This document shows, piece by piece, positions 32,612 to 46,673 of a stretch of 64,000 bases of DNA (within the stretch, counting starts at the first letter, position 1; each line of letters begins with the position of its first letter). The notes below the pieces were generated by a model. The model made no database searches. It saw only the letters and a program-made list of their open reading frames with translations, and was not told the origin of the DNA. Location: contig NC_088921.1 of assembly GCF_038396675.1 (NCBI RefSeq), positions 24,056,001 to 24,120,000 of the forward strand, given 5' to 3'. The DNA is from Hydra vulgaris. Taxonomy: Eukaryota; Cnidaria; Hydrozoa; Anthoathecata; Hydridae. The translations under genes were made by a program, and so were the position numbers.

Positions 32612-35600
32612 CCTAGGGGCCATCCATAAAGGACGTCATGCAAATAGGGGGGGGGGGGGGAAGGAGGTTCAGATTAACAGGACAAATAAGGACAAGGGGG
32701 AGGGAAGGGGTCATCAGAAAAGGACGTCACTTTATATAATTTTTTTATGTAAACATGTGTTTTTATGAAGATAACGTGAGGGAATGTTATGCTTCTATTT
32801 AACGTAATATAGAAAAGTTCGTGTTGATATTTCTTTAAATTTTATTTTTGTATATATAAATATATTAAATATAGTATAATTAAATATATATTGCTCGAAC
32901 CTTGGTAGTTTCTCGTATCATATATATCATTAGTTGATCGCACGGGTTTTTGTGCAAATTATTTTTGCGAAATTCATCCCCAAGGACTTAGTGTTGATAT
33001 CATTTATGGTTTTTAAATAGAGTTTTACAAATATTTGTCCAAAGGGAATTGCTTGTGTAGCAATTAATAATGATTGTCTTAAGCGAATATTACGAATGAT
33101 TGTCTAAAGAGAATTGGTTGCGCAGCAATCATTACGTAAAGCATATTTTTTCATTATTTTTTCAATGTGTGCCAAAAGTGTCAAAGATCATTGTTGTCTG
33201 TATATTAAAAGATGGATGAAAATAGTCTTTTAAGTTCGCTTATAAAGTCTTACAATAACGCTTATCCGTTTGAGAAAAAAGCCGATGGTCCAAAAAAAGT
33301 CCATAAAATATGGAATGAGATTAAGGAAAAGCAAGATTTGGAGGTTCAAATAAAGACTTTGATCCAAAAGTATACCTCAATGGATTTGAAACAAAGAGGT
33401 TCTTTTATGTCACTTTGGCCCATCAAACAACCAAGCAATCTGTTCCTTCCCATGCCAGTTCTTCATCTTTAGAGTTCCAGTATTTTTCAGATCAATTTAT
33501 TGAGTCAATAGATGTCGTTGATACCACGTCAGATGCCTCTCGACACGACATCCTGAGCACAGTTCAAATTGAGACAAAAAAAGGCCAAGACTCATGCTCA
33601 AGACACAATCAAAGCAGAGATCGTTGTTTTGAATCAAGAAATAGTTGCTATGAAGAGCAGAAAAAAAAGTAGCCTATGGACCAATGCTGAAGGAGAAACC
33701 ATTAAAAAGAAGAAGGCCAATGTCCAGGAGCTTACAAGTAATCTAAACAAGTTGATCGGCAATATGAAGTTAAAACAAAAATCAAGGACTGAAAAGAAAA
33801 CTGTCATGAATCAGGTAATATTTATTGCATCATATAATAATAAGTTACAATAATAATATTGTAAAAAATGAACATTAACTTATTTGTATTGTTCTTTCGG
33901 TACTGTAGGTGTTCGCTAACCACCCGGAAGTGAAAAAAGCTCTTAAAGTACGTGACGAGATTGGTTGCCCTACTATTTCATCATTCAACTTGCTGAACAT
34001 GGATCTGCTGCCCACGAGAAAGTACAATCTGAAGTGTATAGGGTGAGAGTACAATTTTAGATAATAAATAATTCTAATGGACTATATTAGGTCTCAATAT
34101 AACTTTTTCAGCCTCTGAACTTATTCACTGATTATTTTTTAATTACTTTTAAAGAACCTCAAATTGTTGGATGAGCTTGGTGCCGAGCTCGAAAACAGAG
34201 GTTACAATCTTAGCAGAAGTGCTTTACATACTCGTTTGCTGCCAAAACGGAGCAATTCGCTTGAAGAAAAGAGACACGGTTCCAATTAAGTAGATGCGGA
34301 TTTAAAATGACCTCCATTCAAGTCACGTGGATGGTCCATTTTGTACAGCAACTATAAAGAATGTGGAAGAAGTTTGCCCTTTTTTCGGCCCCAAGGATGT
34401 TTGCTTTATAAGTCAAGACAATAAAGCTCGGATCCCTATTGAAATCACAGCTGCCAACAAACAAGCTCCTATATTGATGCATAAGGAATATCGAGTTTCT
34501 CTTCCTGATCATAATTGGGTTATCGCTGCAAAGCACAAACTCATCCCATCCGTCACCCAGGCATTGCAATCAAACCAGATGAGCTTGGAAAATCTGACGA
34601 AGTTTCCTATTCCGGTATTTCTCATGTTGCTATTCAATCTGGAAAGGATTCATCATCAAAAGCGTATGCTCACGTATTGGACTTTGAACAACTTTTGACT
34701 CTGCCAGAGTTTGATTCTATCACAAAAGATCCTTTTACCAAGTTGGTCAAGCCAGTAGTTGTCTTCAGTATTGATGGTGGACTAGATAATAATCCATGAT
34801 ACGCTAAAGTCATCGAAGCTGGTATAGCTTTCTTTATCAAATTTTTTATTGCGATCTATCTATACAGTTATGTTTCTTCTAATTTAAATATCTATTTTGT
34901 TTACAGCAATTTATCATTTCTTTACAAATAATTTGGATGCCTTATTCGTCATAGCGAATGCGCCAGGACGGAGTGCTTTCAATCGAGCCGAGAGTAGGAT
35001 GGCTTCACTGAGTAAAGAGTTGGCGGGATTGATCATTATGGACCTCATCTAGACTCTAAAAGTATTCAAATTCATTTTTAATATCAACTGTTTATCAAAA
35101 TACAATATATATATACAAGGCTTAAGGAGTTAATTATCTGTATTGCGACTTATATTTAAGGCAGGACAGTGAATCTTCTTTTGGAGAAACAGAACTTTGA
35201 ATTTGCTGGAAAGAGCTGTGCCTCAGTCTTTTCAGATCTGATGGTTGACCGATTTCCAACGGTGGCCGAGTATATCAATCCAGACATCCAGACAAAAAGA
35301 CGGAGCTCGATATCCATCATCTCTTATCAAAGGATCAGGACTGTTTTGCCTCTCATGTGCGCACCAATCAATATTTCACGCAAATTGTGAAATGTGAAGA
35401 TCCCGGATGTTGCGCTTTGAAAAGGAGCTCTTACTTCCATGTTATTCCTGGTCAATTTCTGCCTTTACCTATTTCAATCAGCCAGTCAGAATATGGCTTG
35501 AAAGCTGTATCCATTTCAGACGTCGTCAGCAAGAATCGTTTTCCTTCGGTAATTTTTCTTATTGCTCCCAATATTCAGAGCACCATTCCTCGATCATTAA

Positions 35601-36192
35601 AATCATTGAAACCTCCTCCTTACAATCTGTTTTGTCCCTCTGTGCAATCAAGTTTGCCTTAGAAAATCTGCAAGCACTGTAACTTGTACTTTGCCTCCCA
35701 ATTCATGCTCAAAAACCATGTCAACTTTACTAATTCCAATGATATTAACTGAATGGCTATTACTCTTATGCAAGTCAGGCCTGTTTGCATTGCCGCCAAG
35801 CGCAAAAGAGAGTTAATAGACGTAGTTGCAGTAGAAGAGAACGCGGCCTTTGCTGAGTGGTTCTATGAGGACGAAATCAAAACGGAGGGCCTTCATATTC
35901 CGAATGATTCAACTATTTCAGACGTACCGGACTACTCTTTTCCAATCACATCAATTGACGGTCACTTAAAAAATCCTTGGATAGATGATGAGAAAGGCAA
36001 CTTCCCATGATACACTTTGATTAAATTTAATATGTCGGATAAGACATATTAAGTAGGGGAGGGAGGGCTCAATTTCATGACGTCTTTTTTAAGGGGAGTA
36101 TAGGAAAAAGGACAATCGGTGACAAAGGAAGGGGGGGAGGGGTCAAGAAATGCCTAATAAATGGTGACGTCCTTTAAGGACGGCCCCCAAGG
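32612..36192 (+). mobile_element. Multi-exon TIR transposon, superfamily unassigned
   Basis: Left end CCTAGGGGCCATCCATAAAG then GACGTCA; the right end is the inverse of CCTTGGGGGCCGTCCTTAAA then GGACGTCAC. Both ends are followed inward by G-rich purine stretches (G14 at 32647-32660 on the left; GGGGGGGAGGGG at about 36129-36141 on the right). A plus-strand gene with several introns fills the element. No clear target-site duplication is visible (ACAA against TAAT). Confidence 0.7.
33212..36010 (+). pseudogene. Multi-exon transposase-like gene, family unnamed
   Basis: ATG at 33212 (MDENSLLSSLIKSYNNAYPF) starts a lysine-rich helical N-terminal region to about 33810 with two frame changes. Donor GTAATA at about 33815; acceptor TACTGTAG at 33901-33908. 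The next exon, VFANHPEVKKALKVRDEIGC to LKCIG, ends at GTGAGA (34043). Acceptor TTTTAAAG at about 34154, then ELENRGYNLSRSALHTRLLP. DGPFCTATIKNVEEVCPFFG, PKDVCFISQDNKARIPIEIT and YRVSLPDHNW follow at 34327-34520, and VKPVVVFSIDGGLDNNP with a TGA follows at 34745-34800. A later exon (about 34910) has FFTNNLDALFVIANAPGRSA. The C-terminal exon (35163 on) has FPTVAEYI, a YCPSVQSSL-like block and a CKHCNLYFAS…LKNH zinc finger near 35665-35715. It ends with ENAAFAEWFYEDE and HLKNPWIDDE at 36000. I recall similar unnamed proteins in many invertebrate genomes. Broken by at least four frame changes and stops. Confidence 0.6.
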
Positions 36193-36972
<780 letters not shown>

Positions 36973-37726
36973 ATAGGTCTTTAAAAAAGTGCATTCAAAA
37001 TATTTTAGTTTTATTTAACTTTTTCAACCAATGCGCTTTTTGTTTATGTACTTAAATTGTTTTAAGAAATCGCTGATGATTACAGACTGTAAAACTTTCT
37101 CTTTTTTTTTTTGCACTTATTGACCTCTTTTGTGTATTAGTGAAAATGTGTTAATGACATTCTTTTTTTTTTGTAAGATTTGTTATTAGGAAATTTAAAC
37201 TAATAAAACTAATCGAGTTTTTGAGTAACTTTTTTTGAGTGACTTTTTACATTAAATTCGAATTACTGTAATTTATTTTAGTGAATCGATTAGAATGCGT
37301 TTTAATATTATTTATTCATCTAAGCTTTTGATTTTCTTCCTTTTTTCTATTATCACTTTCCAATTTTTTTAAAAACTTTTCTCGAAATTGCTTGAAAATA
37401 CATTTAAATCGTCTTATAATTGTAAAAAAATGTTTAAAAATCTATGAAGTATTTCTTCCTAAGTCTAATGAGTGCCCTTAAAGTATTTATTTGATTTAAA
37501 AATCCAAAACAAAAAAAAGCTATTTTGCCCTACTATGCCTATCTATAGTTTTTGATGATTTTAAAAATGTGCTTTTAATAGTCTTAGGTTGAAATGTTGT
37601 TTATAAAGAAATATTTTAATAAAATTTTTAAAATGAAATTTTTTAATTTTTTAACAATTTTTTTAGACCTCTAAACTGTTACTTTGAATTATTTGTCACT
37701 TAATATAAAAACTCATTAAGCATGCG

Positions 37727-37890
<164 letters not shown>

Positions 37891-37995
37891 TGGTATCCAC
37901 GACTTTACTTCTCAAACTAAACAAAATTTATAAATATAAATGGTTGCTAATAAGAGCGCCGCGGGCGGACGACCCATACTAGTCTTAGTATAGTC

Positions 37996-38056
37996 ACAAA
38001 ATTTAGTAAAATACTATACACTATACTATAGTGTATAGTATTTTACTAAATTTTGT
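37996..38056. repeat. Perfect palindrome, 30-bp arms
   Basis: 37996-38025 (ACAAAATTTAGTAAAATACT…) and 38027-38056 are exact reverse complements with a single C between them. Cruciform-capable. Confidence 0.95.
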
Positions 38057-38289
38057 CTTTTGAGCAGTTTTAAATAGTTTAAAGTTGATTCTAATTAGAA
38101 TCAAATGCTTAAGCAATATCATTTTAACCAGCTTCCGGTTGAAAAATGTTTTGTAACCAATTTGTGAAATATAGTTTAAGCATTTGATTTTAAAGTTCTA
38201 CAAAAACTACTTCGTTTTCTAGAAAATCATTTTACAAACACAATAAACCTATAAATATTAAAAGCATTAATAAAAATATTGCTTTTATA

Positions 38290-38415
<126 letters not shown>

Positions 38416-38528
38416 TTCTGATGTTGTTTTCCATGTTTTTACTTCTAAAAAAACCACACCCATCTCCAAACGAACACCACCACCATCAACACCATCTGTT
38501 GAGCAAACTTATTGCTTTAATTTTATAT

Positions 38529-39629
38529 TTAATTATATTTTTTATTAAAATATTTTCTTGACAATTTTCTCAGATGGTTTCGAAAGCTGCCATTCATTGA
38601 ATAAATAAAAGGATTGCTTATGGAGCTTAAACAACCGCACATTACTCCAAATGTTGTAAAACTAAAGTTTTTTTTGTTTTCTACACCAAATGTAATCAAA
38701 AATGAGCCAATGAAAAATGGAGTCCAACATAAGAAGAAGCTGAGGACTAGAACTATTAGTCTTCTTGTAATTTGATATTGTTTATAAAGTTTTACGCGCT
38801 TCTGAAGTTTCTTGTTATGATTTTGGGCTTTTTTGACACTAACTTTATACGTATCATTGTTCTTATTTATAAAGTAGTTAATCATGATTTTCTTATGGCT
38901 AATCCGTTTGTTCCCAGCTTGGCAAGGTAATAAATCATTTTTATGTATTGAAGCCTTTCCTTTACAGTCGGAATGTTCAATATAGTTTATATTGCACTTC
39001 AGGAGTATATTTTTTTCTTTTTTTTTTAATATGAAAAAGATGCACGAGTATAAACTGGCTAAAATTAACAAAGGTAAGATATACATTATAAAAAGAATTA
39101 AAAAATAAAATGATTTTGCACCTTTTCTGTCAACTGTGCAGAAATTAGGTCCAGGTTTGTAGCTACTCCAATTTAGTAGAGGCGGAACGGAAACTATTCC
39201 TGAAACTATCCACACACTTATGATCATTAAAATTGTTTTTTTTCTTGTGTAGATTTCTTTAATCCTTTTAGGTTTAGCTACATTTAAATATCTATTGATA
39301 CTAATCATAACAAGATTCCATATTGAGTTTGTGCAAAGAAGCACGTTTAAAAAACCTATGATGTTACAAACTACGTCACCAAGCAACCACTTTTCTGCAA
39401 TTGTGGTAATAATGATTGTAGGCATACAACATATAATAAACAGAAGATCCGTTATTGAAAGGTTTAAAACAAAATAGTTTGTTATTGTTTGTAATTTTCT
39501 ATATTTTAATATAGTTATTAGGACAACCAAATTGCCAATAAGTCCAAGTATAATACAAATAACCAAGTACAACGATTTAATTATGATTATTTCTTTAGAA
39601 AACTTTTCTAAAGTTTCGTTTCTTACCAT
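38529..39629 (-). CDS. Class A (rhodopsin-like) GPCR, intronless
   Basis: A complete 366-residue seven-transmembrane receptor at the plasma membrane that would couple an extracellular ligand to G proteins. TM1 has the GN pair (32-33), TM2 [10 protein letters not shown] with D61. ECL1 tryptophan W81 and C88 should pair with C164 of ECL2. TM3 ends in NRY (112-114) instead of DRY. TM4 has W140-type ISVWIVSG and TM5 has YILPLL. A long ICL3 (about 200-290) is rich in Lys/Asn. TM6 has CWTP (301-304) and TM7 NPFIY (339-343), followed by a short basic tail. An N-glycosylation site is at N4. NRY is typical of melatonin-receptor-like receptors, but it also occurs elsewhere; the ligand cannot be read from sequence. 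Start chosen as the first ATG, with AT-rich leader and stops upstream. It is the only intact cellular gene, isolated among (TA)n arrays and transposons. Confidence 0.92.
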   Translation of the reverse strand: MVRNETLEKFSKEIIIIKSLYLVICIILGLIGNLVVLITILKYRKLQTITNYFVLNLSITDLLFIICCMPTIIITTIAEKWLLGDVVCNIIGFLNVLLCTNSIWNLVMISINRYLNVAKPKRIKEIYTRKKTILMIISVWIVSGIVSVPPLLNWSSYKPGPNFCTVDRKGAKSFYFLILFIMYILPLLILASLYSCIFFILKKKEKNILLKCNINYIEHSDCKGKASIHKNDLLPCQAGNKRISHKKIMINYFINKNNDTYKVSVKKAQNHNKKLQKRVKLYKQYQITRRLIVLVLSFFLCWTPFFIGSFLITFGVENKKNFSFTTFGVMCGCLSSISNPFIYSMNGSFRNHLRKLSRKYFNKKYN

Positions 39630-40945
39630 TTTTAAAACATTGATTCAATAATCAATTTAATAATTTGTAAATTTTTATAATCTTTTGTGGCAGCTTTTGT
39701 TTGCCGTAAAAACGTGACAAATTCAATAAAAGTTTTAATAAATTTAATAAAAAAAACATATTTATATTATTTAAATAACTTATGTTTTGATAATATCTTG
39801 TAACAATTTTTTATAAAATTAACCAATCAAAATCTAAATCCTTATCTTTAAGATTGCTTTATCAATGAGACTGCAAGGAAACTTAAATTACACTAAATCA
39901 AATAAAAAACTTTAAAGTTAAACCCCATATTTTAAATAATTATTTTTTTTTATTGTTTATATCATGCCTAATGTTTTAATGTTAATCGTTTTCTTGTGCC
40001 TTAAAAATGTTATGTTAATCCTTTTCTTGTGGCTCAAAGTTAGTATTTTTAATTATCCTTGTTTTTTCGCATTATTTAAAAACTGAATGTTTTTAAACAA
40101 TGCAAAAAAAGATTCAGTTTTTATTGTAAAGATAAACAGCGAAGTTGTTTCTCAAGAGATAAAATGTAAGGCTTTTTATTTCTTTCATAAAAAATAATTG
40201 CACAAGTCTTTAGTAAGGGAGCTAACATTATTAAAACAAAAACTTGATTTACTTAAGGACAGACCTGTAAAAAATAAAATTTTTAAATGCGATAAGAAAT
40301 CGAAAGTAAATTTTTTATTTTACCTGGTTTTAATCAAAATGTTTTTCTTATTTGTTTCAAACAAAATATTCCTAATTTTTTAACAAATATGATCAAAATA
40401 GCTCCTCTTAAATATATTTCGTTAAACAAATAAGTACGAATCGTAAAAAACGTTTGTATTAGCTTGTTTCGCTCAATGAGAAAAAAGTTTTAACTGTTAT
40501 ACTATCCAATATTCGTGTTTGTAACTTATATTAAACATTAGAAACGAGGGTCAAAAAGTTATTTGTTATGAAAATTTTGGTTTTTCTACTATTCTATGTG
40601 AATAATTTGGTTATAAACCAACTTTATATAGTTTATTTGAAAATTTAAAAAACTCATTGGAAATAGAAAGTATCATTCTTGTTCTACAACTTAAGAAAAT
40701 ATTTAAAAATAAAATTAAGGTAGCAAAAAGAAATTTAAATATATAATTTTTCTTAACAAATCATAGTGGTCTGAAAAGTAGGATTTTCAGTCGAAATTAA
40801 AAATGTGATGTTTGTATACTAAATCGATCATGTTGAATCTAAATCCGTTTTTGATTTGAAGGTTTTGTTGTTTAGATATTAGATAAGAGAGCCCAGTCAA
40901 GAATTTCTGAAAAAGTCTACATTATTTTGCTTGTGGTTTGTTTGA
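39630..40945. other. AT-rich DNA, presumed 5' flank of the GPCR
   Basis: No coding signal that I trust. The 61-codon plus-strand frame at 40198-40383 has no ATG start and no recognisable family. Promoter elements for the GPCR cannot be picked out against the AT-rich background. Confidence 0.4.
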
Positions 40946-41015
40946 ATATATATATATATATATATATAAATAATATATATATATATAATAATAAATATAT
41001 ATATAAATACAAATA

Positions 41016-41069
<54 letters not shown>
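40946..41069. repeat. Interrupted (TA)n microsatellite
   Basis: TA runs with AATAATA and AAATACAAATAAAA interruptions at about 40969-41020, then pure TA to 41069. Confidence 0.9.
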
Positions 41070-42640
<1,571 letters not shown>

Positions 42641-42644
42641 CTTG

Positions 42645-42758
42645 TAAATATTTTTTTAATCTGTGACTGATTAAAAAAATATTTAACAGTTAAAAATGTT
42701 TAATAGTTAAATATTTAACAGTTTAAAATCTTTAACAGTTAAAACTGTTAAAGATTTT
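42645..42758. repeat. Cluster of overlapping palindromes
   Basis: AATATTTTTTTAATC / GATTAAAAAAATATT around TGTGACT (about 42646-42683), then AAAATCTTTAACAGTT AA and its exact inverse at 42725-42758. TTTAACAGTT is repeated several more times to about 42792. Confidence 0.8.
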
Positions 42759-42992
42759 AATCTGTGACAGATTAATCAAATCTTTAACAGTTTTTGTTTA
42801 ATCATGAGCGTATGAGATAGCGCAATCTTTTTTTTTTTTTGCGTTAAAAGGCCGCCTGAAACAGCTAATGTCCTTAATTTACACATAGCTAAATTTCAAT
42901 AATAAACAAAACAAAAAAGTGCAAATGCTCTCTTTCGCAGAGCCTTAAGTTAAATAAAGTTCTAATGTTTTTTCTCGCACAGCCTTAAGTTA

Positions 42993-44435
42993 CAGGGTTA
43001 TTCAAAATTATAATCACTTGTATTCAAAATTATAATCACTTGTATTCAAAATTATAATCGCATCTATTCAAAATTATAATCAGATCTATTCAAAATTATA
43101 ATCACTTGTATTCAAAATTATAGTCACATATATTCAAAATTATTGACAATTTTTATTAAAAACTTAATAAAATTTTAAATAAAAAAATTATATTATTTAT
43201 ATAATTAAATGAATTGTTCAACGTTTTAAGCCTTTTCAACCCATCTCCTCATATTTTCATAAAATCCATGGCATTGTAATGAATAATCATTATCAGATGA
43301 TGCCACCAAATCTAAGCATTGTTCAATTGTTAATGTTGGATTTGCTCTTCGTATTGCACAATATCTTGATTTAAACATTGAAAAAAATTCCTCAATTGGA
43401 TTCAATTCAGGAGAATAAGGCACAATAAATTTAAATGGAATATTAAGAGAACTTAATACTCTTTGAACTTCATGCGTTTTATGAATTCTGGCATTATCCA
43501 TAATTAAAATGCTATTCGGGTGCAATGCGAAATATGTAGCCAACACTGAAATAAAGTTAATAAATTCAGTTCCATTATAAGAGCCTGTTCTATATTTATA
43601 ACCAATGATCCCATTATAATCAATAGCACATATTAAACTTTTATTAACCGATTTATTTGCTGGAACAGCAACAAAGGCTTTTATATTCAGAGGTGAATAA
43701 CCTATCTTCTTTTCGTATGCTGATTAAAACCAGTTTCATCAAGAAACACGAGATATTATTTATTCCCGATTCTTGATATCTCAGCTGCATAGATAATTCT
43801 TGCGTTGATTTTTTCTATATCATTTCTTTCAATTGGAATCAAAGAGAGTCTTTTTCGACTCATCCCTATCTTTTTAATTTTTCTTGATATAGATGGTTGT
43901 GATATTATAACACCATTTACATCATGTATGAGAGTTTTTAACTCATTTTGTGTTATTGAATTATCAATTAAAATGGAATTGTATAACAGTTGTTCAATTG
44001 GATCAAAAACTCTTCTTTTATTAAGACAAGTTGCTTTAAGTTTTTCACCAGATGATACAAACGCAACTCCATCTTCATATTTTTTAATTATTTTTCCAAC
44101 CGCCCTGGTGCAGAGATTTACGGTATTTGAAATCTGTTTGATAGTATATTTTTTGCTTTCTTGCATATTTATAACCATATTATAAATTTCTTTCGCTACT
44201 TGCTTTCTTGCTTTTCTTACCATCACGGAAGTAATAAAATTTTCATGAATTTTAAGGCGATTATAATATTGAATACATGTGATTATAATTTTGAATACAA
44301 GTGATTATAATTTTGAATAGATGTGATTATAATTTTGAATAGATGTGATTATAATTTTGAATACAAGTGATTATAATTTTGAATACAAGTGATTATAATT
44401 TTGAATACAAGTGATTATAATTTTGAATAACCCTG
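42993..44435 (-). mobile_element. Tc1-like element with iterated 22-bp end repeats
   Basis: The ends CAGGGTTATTCAAAATTATA… and its inverse are flanked by TA (42991-42992 and 44436-44437). Length 1443 bp. Each end consists of seven or eight tandem 22-bp units (TATTCAAAATTATAATCACTTG on the left, 42999-43150; the inverse on the right, 44259-44430). A minus-strand DD34E-type transposase relic lies between them. Confidence 0.9.
43226..44226 (-). pseudogene. Tc1-like DD34E transposase, lightly broken
   Basis: Starts at ATG 44226 (MMVRKARKQVAKEIYNMVIN). HTH region about residues 25-55: YTIKQISNTVNLCTRAVGKI. The N-terminal ORF runs to 43756, where a TAA interrupts directly before YLVFLDETGFN, which contains the first catalytic aspartate in the same frame. 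A one-base shift follows near 43725. The last 106 codons (43546-43226) contain ILIMDNARIH with the second aspartate, and PELNPIEEFF with the glutamate 34 residues later. The C-terminus is WVEKA. Only one stop and one or two indels separate it from an intact frame, so the copy is young. Confidence 0.9.
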
Positions 44436-44437
44436 TA

Positions 44438-46002
44438 AATAAAAAATTAAAACAGCGGATCAAGTTTAACCCATATCCTACCACGATTCCCATTTGGGGA
44501 TTTTTAAAATTATCTATTATTTTACGCTATACCAACCACGATCCCCAAATGGGACTTTGTATAAATATTATTTTTTTTAACAATGTTTTTTTTTTTTAAT
44601 AATTTAACTTGGATAATTACTTTTCCAGTTAAAAAAACAATTATATTTTACAAAATAAATGTTTTAAAAAATTTGGCAGGTAATGGGCATATAAAATTAA
44701 GCGTGGCATATAAAATTAAGCGCGCACACGAAATAAGTGTGAAAGTAGAAAAACAACCTAAGAAAGAAACTCATTGACTTTTATTGTAAACTAAGTATTT
44801 AGTTTTAATACATTTTAAGACATACATTAGTTCAAAGAAAATTAATTTATTTTTGTGGGTAGCTAGTAAAATTTTGAACTATGTTTGTACCTATAGGCTA
44901 TGTTGATACCCATAGGCTTGTACCTATAGGCTTGCGTGCACAATAGCAATCAAAGCTATTTGACGTTTTTTAAATGACATTTTCAAATCCTTAATGTTTT
45001 GCATAGTTTTTATACTTTTATTTTTCGTCAAATAATTACCCAGTACCTTGCAATAATTTTTAATACTAGACAGTTTGGAATGTTTGCTATTTTAGACAAC
45101 TTTCAGGTCATTTTTTTAATACCATCCCATTGCCAGTTTGCTATGATGGCTTGATGATAAATCAGGCCAGAACACACGTCTACTTTCATGTGATTTAGTA
45201 GGAGGTAAAAGGTGTTTTTGTTAACATGCTTAAACATATATTTTACCAAAAAGTGTGGACTCAGAAATATAGGATGCTGATTTTTTGTCATACCTGCAAA
45301 TAGCTTGCCAAATCAAAGCTTTTTTAGCAAAATTATTTTTTGCGTATTGATATTTCTTATCTGCTTTTTCTCTATATTTGGAATTATAATAGACAGTACC
45401 ATTTGCTGTTGATCATACCTCATATAAGTTTCATCATCGTTAATAGTTCAGAAGTTTTTAGAAATGTAGTTGTCATACAACTTTCTTCTGTGGGTTCTTG
45501 CTTTTTATTGAATTTCACAATAGTTAGACACTTATTGTGATTTGAAAGCTTGAAAAACATGTTTGTATCAAACGACAAAACAATGAGAAAATCTTCATAT
45601 TTTCATAACTTTCATTAATTTTCTAAAGGAAAAACGTTAAACAACATGATTAACGACATAGAAATGTATTTGCAACTTTTTTGCTACTAAATTGTAGCTA
45701 AATTAAGATTTTCCGTAAAGTTTTTGCAAAATATTTTTTTTAACGTTTTCTTCTTTTGTAATTTTTAAAACTTATTTCAAGTTAAATGGTAAAACTAAAA
45801 CCTTTTTATGAAATCATTACATGTTGCCAACAAAATACAGACACAATGAAAATATATTAAAATAACCACTGAAAAAAATTTACTCTTTCACATTTATTTC
45901 GTGTACACGCTTTAGCCGCGTAAAAGAGTTGCCAATCTCGAAATTCTTTTTTTTAAATAAATTTGACGTTGCGTATTTTAAGGACAATCCCTAACCACGC
46001 AT
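44438..46002. other. Possible degraded element, unclassified
   Basis: 44718-44746 (AAGCGCGCACACGAAATAAG…) and 45885-45912 (the inverse, CTTTCACATTTATTTCGTGT…) form an inverted pair about 1.2 kb apart, which could be TIRs. The interior has no readable protein. 44486-44553 also contains a TCCCATTTGGGGAT / ATCCCCAAATGGGA pair. Confidence 0.3.
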
Positions 46003-46673
46003 CACAATGAACCACAGCAGGGTTGCCATCTGGTTTTTTTTCAAGCCAGATTTCTCAAATCTGGTTTGTTTTTTTTAGGTTTTGCTTGAAATATTTTTTC
46101 TGGTTTATTTTAGAAAATCTGGTTTTTTTTAAAAGTGTTAGGTTTTTTTTTTTCTTTTTGAATTATTTTATTAAATCTGGTTTAATTCTGGTTTTTTTTT
46201 TGTGTTAAATCAAATAAATCAAGTTTTTTTGTTTCATAAAAAAAGTGAAGTTGAGCGAAATAAACAGAAATGAATGAAAATATGAACGAAAAGAAAAAAA
46301 GAACGAAAATGAGTAAAAAAATTTTTATTTGTTCATTACGGCTTATTAAAGAAATTTAAAGAAATCAAAGAATGAATTAACTCTCACTCATGAGTTTCAA
46401 CAAGTTAAAATTCGTTTTTTTCTTTAAAAAGTTTTTTTTGAATAAATTATTGTATTTGCGGAAAATTTTAGAAAATTCTGGCATTTGAAAAAGACGATTT
46501 AAAGTGAAACACTTTACTTAAAAAAGGTAAAACGATTGTTTCTGCGGATATTAAAAATTTAGTAACTAGTACTATTCAAATAACTAATTAATCTTTGCTT
46601 TTTTCTTAATATACATAACTTAAAAATTGATCATACCTAATGGTTATTAAGTTTACTAATCTGTAGCTTATAT

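Noticed and set aside
40198-40383. 61-codon frame with a coiled-coil look
   Set aside because: No ATG, no splice sites or family match that I can defend.
42999-43150. Regularly spaced 22-bp repeats resembling a CRISPR array
   Set aside because: No spacers: the units are contiguous, and the same units occur inverted at the other end of a Tc1-like element in an animal genome.
43805-44185. 126-codon plus-strand ORF
   Set aside because: Antisense shadow of the Tc1-like transposase.
44718-45912. Possible 1.2-kb TIR element
   Set aside because: The inverted pair is real, but the interior has no recognisable protein and no duplication flanks it, so it is kept only as a low-confidence note.
46023-46208. 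61-codon Phe-rich ORF
   Set aside because: Lies in the T-rich subterminal repeats of the hAT element.
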